A stretch of DNA of 64,000 bases. Source: Lactifluus volemus. Lineage: Eukaryota > Basidiomycota > Agaricomycetes > Russulales > Russulaceae. The stretch lies in assembly GCA_022376515.1 (NCBI GenBank), contig WTXI01000130.1, positions 1-64,000 of the forward strand, written 5' to 3'. Position 1 is the stretch's first letter. Each line of letters begins with the position of its first letter. This document shows positions 31,806 through 44,100 of the stretch, piece after piece. A program made the translations under genes and the position numbers. The notes beneath the pieces are model-generated. The model worked only from the letters and a program-made list of their open reading frames with translations, was not told the origin of the DNA and did not search any database.

Positions 31806-33193
31806 TCACTCTTCGCCGAGCTCCTCAAGCTCGGCGATAAACTTTTCAACTTCCAACGCAGCCATGCATCCACTGCCTGCGCTGGTGATCGCCTGTCGAT
31901 ATCGCTTGTCTTGGACGTCACCTGCGGCAAACACACCGCGCACAGACGTCTGAGTCGTCCCCGGCACTGTGATGATATAACCATCCGCGTCAGTCTGCAG
32001 TTGATCGCGAACGAGAGCCGTTGCCGGTTCGTGGCCTGCAATTGGTCCGATGAGGCTTATCTATAACGACACGTCCTAATTCGGAACCCACCAATAGCGT
32101 AGAACAGTCCATTCACGGGAAGGTCGGACTCTTGGCCAGTAACAGTATTCTTGATACGCAGAATATTTAGAAGATCTCCGTCTCCCTGGCACTCAACAGC
32201 AACAGTGTTCCACAATACCGTCTTTGATTTCGTCAGTGTACTTGGATATAAGAGGGGTAAATTAGGTACGCACGATTTTGGGGTTACTCATCACCCTTTT
32301 AGCCATAATTTTGGATGCGCGCAGTTCACCGCGACGTACAAGCACGTAGACGTGTGAGCCATACTTTGTAAGGTCTACAAAATATGCGTGAGCACACTCA
32401 GCTGGTCCGATGAGAGATCAGACAAACACGTGGCCTCTTCCGCGGCAGAGTCCCCACCACCTATGACAGCCAAAGGCTTGTCACGGAAGATCGGAACAGC
32501 TCCATCGCACACAGCACATGCTGAGATACCGCTCTGCCAATACGTCTGCTCGCCCCTAAGGCCCAGGCGCTTGGCACTTGCACCGGTAGCAATGATAATC
32601 GTATCGGCTGTCTCGGACTCTCCATTCTCTTGATACTCCCGCCAGTACCTGAACGGTCTACATGAGAGGTCGATCTTTGACACCGTTTCCGTGATTATCC
32701 TCGTTCCGAAACGTAGGGATTGGGCGCGGAATTTTTCCATTAGTTCTGGACCGAGGACACCGCCAGGGAATCCCGGAAAGTTCTCCACGTCGGTCGTGGT
32801 CGTCAGTTGCCCACCGGCTGCGAAGCCATTTGCCATAAACCCTTCGAAAAGAACAGGGTTCAGATTTGCGCGTGCGAGATAAATTGCCGCTGTATGTCCC
32901 GCGGGCCCTGAGCCAATAATTACCTACAATGGTTAAATACGTGAGCCCTGAACTGGACGCAAAACATGAAATGAGGGCATCAACAAAAGAACCTGGGCCC
33001 GCCGCGTGCAACTTTCTTTTCAGTTGTCCATCTAGGCCACCCCTGTTCTTTTGTTGAGGTTATCCCACCTAGTTTATCTCATACCCAATGGGGGCACCCC
33101 AAAAAAGGCTGAGATGATAAACTAGAGATGGACCATGGGAGAGAGCGAGAGACAGATTTGAATCACAGTTGTACTCACGACTTTTGAATGCAT
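31806..33193 (-). CDS. TRR1: Thioredoxin reductase (NADPH), low-molecular-weight type
   Basis: Exons complement(33179-33193, 32428-32923, 32274-32374, 32092-32221, 31806-32035) give 323 aa, the usual length for fungal TrxR. Introns are 53-56 nt except the first (255 nt); all are GT-AG and in phase. Seen in order: FAD-binding [44 protein letters not shown], the redox-active CAVC disulphide ([10 protein letters not shown]), NADPH-binding [30 protein letters not shown], and C-terminal FAD motif [23 protein letters not shown]. It transfers electrons from NADPH to thioredoxin. The first exon encodes only MHSKV; the frame stays open upstream to an ATG at 33481, which would add 96 residues rich in Ser, Ala and Arg, possibly a mitochondrial presequence. 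Confidence 0.93.
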
Positions 33194-33481
33194 CTTAGAA
33201 CTCTGACCATCGGTAGAGATTGCTCTACTGGTACTATTTCCATCGGTACTATTGGTCCCAATGGTGACAGCAGGAGTCATATCCTTCGCGGTGCTGGTGC
33301 TTGAAGAACGTGAGTGGAGATTTGCCGAGAGGACGACTGAGGCTGCACGCGCAGAGTTTCTGAATAGTAGAGTAGAATTGAACAGGTTTGGAGCGGGAAA
33401 AGGAAGAAGTGGTGTGACGGAAAGATGGAAGATTGAAAACAAAATGATGAATGATAACTTATTACTAGTGGGCTGTACCAC

Positions 33482-36126
33482 CCACGTGACGTTCTTTTCG
33501 GAAAGGGCGCGCGCTTACTCATAAATCATCAACAACGCGGCTCCCTCGGACAGTCGGACTCCTCGGGGGTACTATTCTTGTGCGTCCGTACGCCGTGTCG
33601 AAGAGCTAAACGAGAGGCGCTCCGGAAATATGGTCGCACGGGTGCTCATACCTATACTATCTATCTCGCCGAGGAAGTCCGCATATCTCCATCCAATTAT
33701 GCCGTGTATACCATAAGTTGATCACCCCGCAGATCTCCGTGAAGAAACGTTTAAGCATAGTACAGTGTTCCGCCTCGCGTTCCTCATCGCGGGAGTTTCC
33801 TGACTCAGCCTGAGCATTTCTTTGTTCGCCCACTGTTTAGCCCTCGCACCTTTGTGTCAGCACCAGCCACGACCACGACCACGACCACGACACCGATATT
33901 CCAGCAGGCGCACCCGACGTCTACTTTATACTGGCACAGCACGCATGCGCATCATGGTTCCCGCGTTACTCCCATCGTGCAGTTTGCATCTTGACACATC
34001 GTTACATTTATCCTGTGGTGTGCTCCGAGTGCGCGAGGAGATGGACCCGTAAATTGTGCCGGGTACGCAATCACAATCACCACAATCACCACCATCACCG
34101 CGGCGTGAAGGCGATGCGTTCACCACTTCTCCCGCCTCTCATTTTACCATCGTTCATGGGGAAGGTGATTGATGGCGGCGCGAGCTTCGCCCTTCTCACT
34201 GATCTAATGTAACCTTATGAAGGGAAATATGGAGTGTCAGTATATCGACGCAGTTGTGTCCTCAGATTGAGTAAATTCTCATGGAGACGGTATCGTCGTG
34301 AGACGCAGACTATCACTCGGAGTACCCTGGCCTTAGGCTTCTGTCGGCGGTGATTTCGGTACCACAATACCATATATAGGTTCGGTTATAATACGACACG
34401 CTAATTGTGAGAGGTAGTGCTTGATATAAGTATGATACTGCAAAGAGCTGAGACTGCGCCAAGATGAAGAAACCGACCTGTATAATCTCGTCCCATGTGA
34501 AGTTCTGACCGGGGAGGGCGTGTCCTGCTCTTGCGGTCGTGGCTCCGAGTCGACCAGGCTTGTTCTCCCATCACATCATCCATCTAAGCTTCAGGTGCTT
34601 CCTGCCGTCGTCTCCCATCCTTTGCCCCGCCTCCCCTTTCCCAGGGCGGTGATACTGCGGATAACTATGAAAAAGAGTAGCGCTGTACCGTGACATCCTC
34701 CCGGAATTTTCGAAGTGAGTTCGGTAGAGATAGAGGGAGCGAGAGAGGAGGGAGAAGAGGTTTCGAGGCACAAGACAGATGACAGCGATGGGAAGTACCT
34801 CAGTCGTGAGGCAACCGAGACAAGAGGCAGAGGCGCCGCAGGAATGAGCTAAGGATGTTTGGGGACTTGGAGACGAACACAAGCCTGAGAATGAAAAAAG
34901 GGGCTGCAGCGATCTGCGGTGCCTTCCACAAGTACGTATATACGGCCTTCGAATACTCGAGCCTGTGATAATAGCGCGTAAAGTACGGACTTTGAGGTAA
35001 AAGTCGAACTATCCGGATGCGAAAACCACGGGTGGGGAGGTAAACAGAGCCAGGGAGAGGTTGCGAGGCCCCCTACAAAAAGGTAGGGGTACAAGGATGA
35101 ACCGAGGCAAGAACGCGAGACCGAAGAAAGCGCAGTAAGAATAATCGAGTGCGTGCACCCCCAGTGGAAACACCGTGGGGTGCGGTGCGGCCGGGTGCGG
35201 TCTCTCAAAAGAAAGTGGAAGGCATGCCACGGAGAGATTATGGTATCGAGGGAAGAAAAGAAAGCGCAAGGAATATCAAGATCAAAATGGAAGCGGATAG
35301 ACACGAGGCACGTAGCAGTAACAAAGGCGATAAGCGAAGAAAACATGCGGCACCATGCCCGAGGCACAGAGTGGCGTGGCTGTGTTGGCGTCGGCGCGCG
35401 CGAAAGGGAAAGGTGGGATAGCCTGGTGCACCGACAATCCAGCCTGAGGGTCTTTCACGATAACGATGTGAGATTGGATGAGGAGTCGAAGAAAACGGGT
35501 GGTTTTAAGAACAGCAGTGGTTATCAAAGGAAGGTTTAGCCCGATCAACGCAACGACGGTGATTCGGTGAACTTTTGCAATTAGCCGACAACAACAGAGG
35601 GCCCATTTGTAGTTTATGCGGCCAGAGGGATGACCTGAGAGTTATCAAGAGGGCGCTGTCAATCGAAGTAGATTCGGGTGCCCTTTCGTCCAGAATTCCG
35701 GAGGACACAGTATCGAAAGTGCCGCCAGTCGAGGTGGATTACCAAATGCTGACTGAGAAACGGTGCCAGTGTATGTCATGATTCTAGACTACCACGCCAT
35801 TCCTATGGAAACAGGTCATGGAAGCTCCTTGTACTAAAGAGGCCTGGCACTGTGCCAACAACTTGAAAAACCGATCGCAGGACATGTCACGGTTTTCCGG
35901 CGGATGTCACGGCAATTAGTGCCTGCGGCGATATCCGATTCAGTCGGCAACATCCGATCCGATTACTGTATTAGTTGGTGCAATGGGTCAATGAGGTTTC
36001 GATGAGGCTTGGCTCGGCAAGACTTGGATAGCGCCAATAATTTCAGCTTCCTAGGGTTCCATGATCGTTTGCAACTGGCGCGCAGGTTCTTGACCAGAGT
36101 TTCTCGCCACAGCCGGGGTCTTTCCT
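33482..36126. other. Intergenic, no supported gene
   Basis: It contains a short CACGAC microsatellite (33868-33891) and several modest frames on the minus strand (34571-34882, 34849-35367) without family features. The last ~130 bp (to 36126) include the left part of the reading frame broken by the retrotransposon. Confidence 0.45.
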
Positions 36127-37010
36127 TGTAAGGCGCCCCAAATGGACGCCATATTAACTAAAGTCACATCTGATCTATTAAATACCCGTGTGAAGCATTG
36201 AGATGAAGTACTGCTTAGGATCGAAGATCCTAAGCAATCTGTATAACACGGGCCGGCTCGAGGCTGGCGTCGCATGATGCGTCAGCCTGTCAGAAGTCGC
36301 GTGAGCGGCTCCCCCGGACCGGCTCGAGCTCATACCGAGCTTGAGCCAGAGAGAATATGAACGTGAGGTAGTCAGGCCTCACAATTAAGATATAAATTCC
36401 TATGCACACTGAAACAAGAGTGCCTCATATGAAACATGATCTAAGATCTTATTGATATATGACAAAGCGATAAAGGATATCGCTTTTAAAGATTGTCGTG
36501 CCAACGGCACGGGGCGGTCCGATCCGAGAGCTTAGTCGCGTCTCGTGCCAAATGACACAGCCGGCCCGGTCCGCCTAGATAACAAGCAATTAAGCAACGC
36601 TGCGACACCCTGCGAGCGCTGCACATTGATTATAGTAGTGCACCCCGATGGGGCGACCTGCAACAAATATATTAAGTACCCTAGATCACTGAGGCGCGTG
36701 AAAACCGCGCGATTACAAAGATGTTTCATAAGTAAGTGAAACACGTCACGATCCTCTTGATCGCGACAGATCGGACTAAGATCATTGTAGATCTAGGGTA
36801 GTAGAACATGTATTTATGTCGCCTGCCTTCCCTGATGGAAGGCAGACTTACCCTTTTACGAAGTATTCACAATAAAGAATCGCAGTTTTGGCTGGTTCAG
36901 TTGTGTAGTGCTCTTAAGGGGTTTTCAAGTCCAAATCATATCTATTCATCTAATCTAAACCACTACAGACTTCCTAACGCTCGAGACTACTCGCATACGG
37001 AAGTCTTACA
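36127..37010 (+). repeat. 5' LTR of the three-ORF element
   Basis: 884 bp. TATA box TATAAAT at 36391. A perfect hairpin lies at 36213-36235: arms GCTTAGGATC and GATCCTAAGC around GAA. The following bases (CTTTTTTGAACC) do not start with TGG and do not match an obvious tRNA 3' end, nor did I find a self-priming match. Confidence 0.95.
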
Positions 37011-37054
37011 CTTTTTTGAACCTTTGAACACACGACTTCATTGGAATACACACA

Positions 37055-40000
37055 ATGTCCTCCAGTACAGACCCCCCCGCGAAAAACACCCGCTCTGCCC
37101 ATGCACGCCGCACGGAAAAGAGCAAACCTGCACTTCCTAGTGAAGAGCAACCCCCAAAGAAACCGGAGAGAGTTGCGGTTCAGGCTGAAGCCCCCGCACG
37201 CTCCGAGTTAACACAGTTGACACCAATTGCGGAAGACCCGCAGATAAATATAAGTCCTTCAGCAGAAGGGAGCTTTCCCCACATCCCAGAGAAATCAGAG
37301 GGGCCCCAGATCCGCGAGATACCGGATGATCCCCAGATTGAAACAGAACAGTCCTTTGCGACTGCACACGCAAGTTTTACCCCGCTCTCAGCGGCAATGA
37401 GTACTTATGCGTACTACGGCGAGCCAGAGGAAAGACTCCCGACCCCCGAGCCGCGCCGGGACAAGGGAAAGCAACGCGCAGACTACGGACCATCGCAGAG
37501 GGCATCCGGTAGTGCGCAAAGTAATCAAAGTGAATCGCCCCGGGCGCGCACTAACAGAGAACTCAGAGAGCTAGGTCAGGAAGTGCTCAGATGGGGCAAT
37601 CACCTAAGGAAAGCTACGTTCGAGCTAGAAGCGCGGATGGAAGAGCAAGACGACCTCCAGCGGCGCTTTAGATCAGCCCGCGAACAGTACGATCTCTCGA
37701 AACAAATGTTTCAGGAGACACAACAGAGCCTGGATCGGTTTGTCCTTGCGACCGATAGTGAAGAATCGCATCCGATCTCACCGCGAACATCAGCGGTCCA
37801 AGAGATCTACAGGGATCGCGGATCCGACGAGGAAACCGCAGATTACAGCAGGCGACAAAGTGCCCAGGCGCGATTCGCTTCTCAGACACCCGCAATCAAG
37901 TTAGAGGAGACAGATCTCAGTGAAATGCCCCCGGACGAGGAGGCGATGCGCTTAGATCGGGCGCGCCAGCGAAGCGATCAGATCTGGGAACAGTGCGAAG
38001 CTGATATCAGAAGATCTAGAGCTAAAGTAAAGCACCGACCTGCCCGAGGAAGGGGTGGCCCCCCTCCCTGGGCAAGATCAGAAAGAGACCAGTACAATCC
38101 AGACGACCCTCAGGACGAGGACAGGCACCAGATATCAGAGCGCGTACACACGCCGACCCCAGAAAGAGCAGACCCACCGCGATCTGCCACGCCAATAGCC
38201 GTGCCAGCTCCAGATCCGCATGCACTGGATGCGGATTACGCTCGGAGACTGCACAGGGCACGCGAGCAACAGCTAAGACCACCTATAGCGCCTCAGGCGG
38301 TATATCCGGCAGCTAATCAGTACGCGGCCAATCAGGCTCAGTACGGAGCGCAGCCCGTAAACATGCTGCCTCCCGCATTAAATCAGAGGGCACCACAAGC
38401 GCAAGCACAAGCCCCCCACTTCGCGGGAGCTCCCCCGGTTCACGGACCTATTAATCCCGCTGCGCCACACATGCCTCCGGTGCCGCCAGCGTTTGCACCT
38501 GTGGCCCCTCACATGCCCCCGGTACCAGCCGCGATGGCGCCGGGACGCCCGCATGTAGATCATGAAGCCAATATGGTGGCCAGTTTAATCCGACACGTTC
38601 GGGAATCCCTAGTGGGAATACCCCCAGATCTACCGGAGATCAAGGGGCTTCGAGCAAAGATGCCAGAGGCTTACTCAGGCGAAGATAACTTTGACACACT
38701 AGACAACTGGTTGCAGGGTTTACTGCGCTACTTTAAGATCAGCCGCCTCACCGCGGATGATAGGGATGGGGATCGCGTATTAGTTACAGGATCTTGCCTT
38801 AAGGGTAAAGCAGAACGTTGGTTTATCCACGAAGTAGAGCGTCCAACGCGACTGATCCGCGATTGGACATTTGAATCAGTGATCGTCGGATTATTCAGAT
38901 CATTCATAACTACTGCTACTGCCCTTCAGGCGATGCGCAGATATGCTCAGATCAAATATACACAAGAAGAAGGCGTGTCAGCCTTCTATCGCGATCTGCT
39001 GATGTGGGCAGGACGTCTTGCACAGATGCCAGATGAATATTCATTCAAGCGACGCCTGATCAATGGATTACCAGCAGAGATCCGAGATCATCTTGCACTC
39101 CACGAAGGCATAACAGCAGAAACTGGATCTATTGGCGCGATAGTGGAAAGAGCTCGGTACATCGAGACAACATTCCACCTGATCAGATCTAGGCGAAAGC
39201 CAGATGGACAGAGTGCACCGGGAGTGTCTGGTATTGCAGGAACCCCCCACAGATCTACACGAGATAGCAGGGATTCTCGCGATCGCAATCAGTCGGCCAG
39301 AAAGCCACTTAACAGATCTGGCGGCAAGATAAGGCCGCAGACACAACAAGCTGGATCTAAGCCAGTACAGACATCTACCCATCAATCAGGGAAGGGCGAC
39401 ACTTCAAAACTAACATGTTATAAGTGTGGCCAACCCGGACATATAGCCACTAATCCAAAATGCCCTCAATACAAGAAACCGGCGCAGCGCCAGATGTTCG
39501 CTGCACAAGTGATCGATGATAGATCGGAGAGCGATCTACCCGAGCCTGATAAACCCTCAGAAGGATCTGAGGAATTAGACAATGCTGATCTCGATCCAGG
39601 GGGCAGCGATGAACAAGAAGAGCGATCGGACCCGGATGACAATACCGACGTCCCTGATGGCTCACAATATGATGAAGATCAGACAACCTATGACGAGTAC
39701 GATGGATATGCAATGCCATCGGAAGATGACGATCTTGAAACCGAGTACCTCCGGGCAATGCACGAGGACGGAGATCACTCCGAAGCTCCTCTGCCTCAGC
39801 TAGAGGATGCGGATTGGGAGCCCCGGCGCAACGAGATCCGCGTGCGCTATGAGCGTGCGCCATGGGTGCCTCATGATGCACTTGAATTCACTCCGCAATT
39901 CAGCGTTACACACATTCGCGGGTGCAATGTGTGCGCCACCTTCAAGGAGCACGCCGTGATCATGAAAGCACTCGAGGGCGATAACTCGATCGCCTGGAAA

Positions 40001-41191
40001 TCTCGAGATAAGTTCGAGAGGGATCTAGTGTCCCTCGGATGGACCATGGCATTCACGGAAAGCCGGGGGCACCCCATTACTGCACTCAGTGCTTTAAATC
40101 ATGCATTAGAAGAGAAGATTCATCGCCTCACAGTAGAAGTGGAAGCGCTACGTCTATCTACCAGTCGTGCTATCGCAAAACGCAAGGACCTCGAGGAGGC
40201 CCTCGATCTAGAACGTTTCGATCTCGATCTTAGATATACAGAGTTTGATCTGCTGCAATCGCAGTGCAGACAGATCGCTCGATATTGCACAGAGCTGGAG
40301 AATCGACTGAAGGCTTCGGAGATCGTCCAGCACACAGCTAATCCCACTGATAATCGAGATCTACGTTCACTCATTGCACTGATAAGTGCTCTACCCCACG
40401 ATGATGGGGACATTCAGATGCGAACCGAAGCTACTTCGGAAGAAGACGATCTAAGCGAGATCAGAAGCAACGGCTCGATCGGGCCCGTGCCTAAGCACGT
40501 CGGAACGGTCCAAGGGCCACAGATCAACGGGATCATAGATGCCCGTAATGAGATAAATAATCAAGCAGTACCTACGTATGAATTCATTCAGAATGGCAAT
40601 AACGATGAGATCACCATCGTTCGCATTGCAGCTGCACGCGATGCCGATCAGCCTAACGATCGGGAGTTCAGATCGGCCCAGCGCAGAACTTATGCGATCG
40701 GTGAACGACCTCGCAGCTCTAAGAATGATCGCAGGTGTATGGCTGCCCTGATTAAAGTGAATGGCCTCGAAGCCTATGCCCTGCTAGACTCAGGAAGCAC
40801 CACAGTATCTGTTACACATGATTTCGCTCGCGTAGCCAAATTGAACGTTACTCAGTTGGAGAACCCGATCGCGCTACAACTAGGCACGGTCGGGAGTAGG
40901 TCTGTTATTAATTTCGGAGCGAAAGCTTCGCTCACGCTTGGCCCAATCAAAGATGATGACGCCTATCTAGACGTCGTCAATATTGATCGCTATGATATGA
41001 TCATTGGCACTCCATTCATGCGAAGACATGAATTAGTAATGGATTTCGGCCAAAACACATTATCCTATCATGGACAGGTAGTCCCCACCTTATCGGCGGG
41101 ACAGGAAGATCTGATGATCTCCCGAAAGCGATCTGCGCGAGCACGACCCCCCGCATCTAGCGGAGCAACGATCTCGCGCACTGATCATTGA
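37055..41191 (+). CDS. gag-pro: Gag-Pro polyprotein of the three-ORF element
   Basis: 1378 aa. N-terminal ~500 residues are disordered and charged with a coiled coil at ~165-230. A retrotransposon Gag domain (~510-710) contains TLDNWLQGLLRYFKIS, KGKAERWFIHEV and YSFKRRLINGLP. A zinc knuckle of spacing CX2CX4HX6C (CYKCGQPGHIATNPKC) lies at ~788-803. An acidic linker, a THIRGCNVC segment, a second coiled coil (~1025-1100) and a retroviral-type aspartic protease (LLDSGSTTV at ~1243; MIIGTPFM) follow. It ends at TGA 41189-41191, next to CTA. The frame continues open into Pol, so a Gag-Pro-Pol fusion by readthrough is likely. Confidence 0.93.
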   Translation: MSSSTDPPAKNTRSAHARRTEKSKPALPSEEQPPKKPERVAVQAEAPARSELTQLTPIAEDPQINISPSAEGSFPHIPEKSEGPQIREIPDDPQIETEQSFATAHASFTPLSAAMSTYAYYGEPEERLPTPEPRRDKGKQRADYGPSQRASGSAQSNQSESPRARTNRELRELGQEVLRWGNHLRKATFELEARMEEQDDLQRRFRSAREQYDLSKQMFQETQQSLDRFVLATDSEESHPISPRTSAVQEIYRDRGSDEETADYSRRQSAQARFASQTPAIKLEETDLSEMPPDEEAMRLDRARQRSDQIWEQCEADIRRSRAKVKHRPARGRGGPPPWARSERDQYNPDDPQDEDRHQISERVHTPTPERADPPRSATPIAVPAPDPHALDADYARRLHRAREQQLRPPIAPQAVYPAANQYAANQAQYGAQPVNMLPPALNQRAPQAQAQAPHFAGAPPVHGPINPAAPHMPPVPPAFAPVAPHMPPVPAAMAPGRPHVDHEANMVASLIRHVRESLVGIPPDLPEIKGLRAKMPEAYSGEDNFDTLDNWLQGLLRYFKISRLTADDRDGDRVLVTGSCLKGKAERWFIHEVERPTRLIRDWTFESVIVGLFRSFITTATALQAMRRYAQIKYTQEEGVSAFYRDLLMWAGRLAQMPDEYSFKRRLINGLPAEIRDHLALHEGITAETGSIGAIVERARYIETTFHLIRSRRKPDGQSAPGVSGIAGTPHRSTRDSRDSRDRNQSARKPLNRSGGKIRPQTQQAGSKPVQTSTHQSGKGDTSKLTCYKCGQPGHIATNPKCPQYKKPAQRQMFAAQVIDDRSESDLPEPDKPSEGSEELDNADLDPGGSDEQEERSDPDDNTDVPDGSQYDEDQTTYDEYDGYAMPSEDDDLETEYLRAMHEDGDHSEAPLPQLEDADWEPRRNEIRVRYERAPWVPHDALEFTPQFSVTHIRGCNVCATFKEHAVIMKALEGDNSIAWKSRDKFERDLVSLGWTMAFTESRGHPITALSALNHALEEKIHRLTVEVEALRLSTSRAIAKRKDLEEALDLERFDLDLRYTEFDLLQSQCRQIARYCTELENRLKASEIVQHTANPTDNRDLRSLIALISALPHDDGDIQMRTEATSEEDDLSEIRSNGSIGPVPKHVGTVQGPQINGIIDARNEINNQAVPTYEFIQNGNNDEITIVRIAAARDADQPNDREFRSAQRRTYAIGERPRSSKNDRRCMAALIKVNGLEAYALLDSGSTTVSVTHDFARVAKLNVTQLENPIALQLGTVGSRSVINFGAKASLTLGPIKDDDAYLDVVNIDRYDMIIGTPFMRRHELVMDFGQNTLSYHGQVVPTLSAGQEDLMISRKRSARARPPASSGATISRTDH

Positions 41192-44100
41192 CTATCGGCC
41201 GGATCTGCGAAACCTCTGCTAATACACCGCGATCTGGGCATACGATCATCACTTCCGAGCGAGGGGCGGAAGGAGATTCGCGTCCAATCAATGGACACTA
41301 TAAATAACACTATTACAGATAAGATCGATCTAGAGAGTTGTCGCGAACGCTGGTTCGCGAAATATGCAGACATTATGAATGGTTCCCCGCCCGGACTACC
41401 ACCATTACGAGAGATCAATCACAAAATACCTTTGATTGATGAGAATAAGCACTATTCCTATCGACTACCGAGATGTGCTGAGGCGATGCGACCTAAGCTG
41501 ATGGAGAAGCTTCGCCATTACATTGATAACGGCTGGTGGACCCCTAAAGCGGTACCACAGGCAGCACCATTGCTGTGCATCTTGAAGAAATCTGGCGGTC
41601 TACGCACAGTCATGGACTGTCGCCAACGGAATGATAATACACATAAGGACGTCACTCCATTCCCAGATCAAGATCAGATCCGGATGGACGTGGCGCGCGC
41701 GAGATACCGATCTAAGATCGATCTATCTAACGCCTACGAACAAGTGCGAGTTGATCCCGCAGACGTGCACAAGACTGCATTCTCCACAGTCTTCGGGACC
41801 TTCGAAAGCAACGTGATGCAGCAGGGCGATTGTAATGCGCCTGCCACATTCCTACGCCTCATGACAGCGATCTTCCGAGATGTGATCGGAATCTATGTGT
41901 ATGCCTACCTAGATGATCTATTTATCTTCAGCGATACGCTGGAAGATCATGAAGCGCATCTGGATCATGTGTTTAGAACGCTAAGGAAACATCGACTTTA
42001 TCTCGAAAGAGATAAGTGCGATCTTTATTCAAGCGACATGGACTGTCTCGGACATCGCATAGATGATCGGGGAGTGCACGCCGACGCCGATAAGATGGCG
42101 AAGGTACGAGAATGGCGTACACCCCGCAATCACAAAGATGTACAGCGATTCCTTGGACTTGTGCAGTATCTGGCACACTTCATGCCAGATGTTACTGCAT
42201 ACACCAGTTCATTGTCTGCGATCTGCCGGAATGGGCAACCATTCTATTGGAAACCGTTGCATGAAGCATGCTTTGAGAATATTAAGGCGATCGCATGTAG
42301 ATCGCCGATCCTTAAACCTATCAACCCGTTATCTGTCGACCCGATCTGGGTAATTTGCGATGCATCAATGTCCGGAATCGGTGCGATGTATGGGCAAGGT
42401 GAAACTTGGCAGACCTGCCGCCCCGCAGGCTTCATGTCGAAGAAGTTCACTTCAGCTCAGATGAATTACAGAGTTTTCGAGATGGAAACGATCGCGATCC
42501 TTGAGGCACTCCTTAAATGGGAAGATAAGCTTCTAGGACGGAAGCTCCAGATCGTTACAGATCATAAGGCACTAGAGTTCTTCAAAACTCAACGCCGACT
42601 TAATAGCAGACAGGCGCGATGGATGGAATTCCTAGCGCGATTTGATTTCGACATCGTCTATATTAAAGGGGAATCTAATCTAGTAGCGGATGCACTCTCA
42701 CGATACTACGAGAGTGATCTGTGGGACGAGCAGCAGAGTGCGGCTCAATATGTAAACGCAGATTCTCGGCTAGATCCCGAGGGAGAAGATCTGCCATGGG
42801 ATCGATTTGAAGAGAATCGCGCGATGAGCACGCAGAGTGAGGATGTCCTCACGGCCGGCCGCCCCAAGAGACAACGGCGTACTCCTAAAAGACCAGATGA
42901 AGACGTCTCGTTCGCGCCTAAGCGCAAGATCGTAGAGGCGATCGAGCCACGCCAGAGTGAGGCGGCAGAGCTTGCTGCACACAAAGAACCGGATCCCCTA
43001 CCCCAGATGACAGATCTGCCCCCTGGCGACTCTCAGGATGATCCCAGAGTGATTGATTCATTAGATCATCACTCAGATCTTCGGCCGCACGTCGAGGGTG
43101 ATAAGATCTTCATGAAAGACGTGAGACGTGGATATCAGAAAGATTCGCTGTTCTCAAAGATACTCGCGAAGATTAAACACTACAAGAGCTTCACGATCAT
43201 CGATAATCTGCTGTATACACACAATCTAGCCGGAGATCGCGTACTGTGCATTCCGGCGGTCGTACGCGATAAGCGACGCCTAACCGAGATCGTGATCACG
43301 CAGGCACACCAAGTGTTAGGACACCTGGGGCCACAAAAGACGTCGGAATATATCCGCCGCTACTATTGGTGGCCACGCATCGGACAGGATGTGGAATTAT
43401 ACTGTAAAACATGCCCAGTATGTCAGACGACCAAGGATCGCACTCAGAAAGTGCCGGGACTATTGCACAGTCTCCCGATCCCGGTTCGGCCCTGGGACTC
43501 AATAGCGATGGACTTTGTAGGTCCATTTCCAGATTCAGGCGGCTACAACTACCTCTGGGTGGTTATCTGCCGCTTAACATCAATGGTGCATCTGGTGCCG
43601 ATCCGCACAACCATTAAGGCGAGCGAACTCGCGTGGATCTATGTTCGGGAGATTGTGCGATTGCACGGGCTCCCGCAATCTATTGTATCAGATCGGGACT
43701 CTAAATTCACATCTCGCTTTTGGCGCGAGACTCACAAACTACTAGGAACCAAATTACTTATGTCTACATCTTTCCATCCGCAAACGGATGGAGCATCGGA
43801 GCGCGCGATCAGATCAATCAGTCAGATCCTCCGCGCACTGGTGAGCCCGGACCAGCGTGACTGGTCTGAGAAAGTACCTATGACTGAATTTGCCATCAAT
43901 TCGGCCGTGAGCAGCTCATCCGGCTTCGCGCCATTCGAGCTGAACAGTGGCTACATCCCAAGCATCAACCCCGGTGCACGCCCGGAGCCGAGCGCGGTTC
44001 CCGGGGTTAAGCACTTTGTGAACAAAGCACTACAGAATTTGGCTGATGCACATGATGCTATCATTGAAAGTAGAGCTCGCCAGACACACTACGCTAACAC

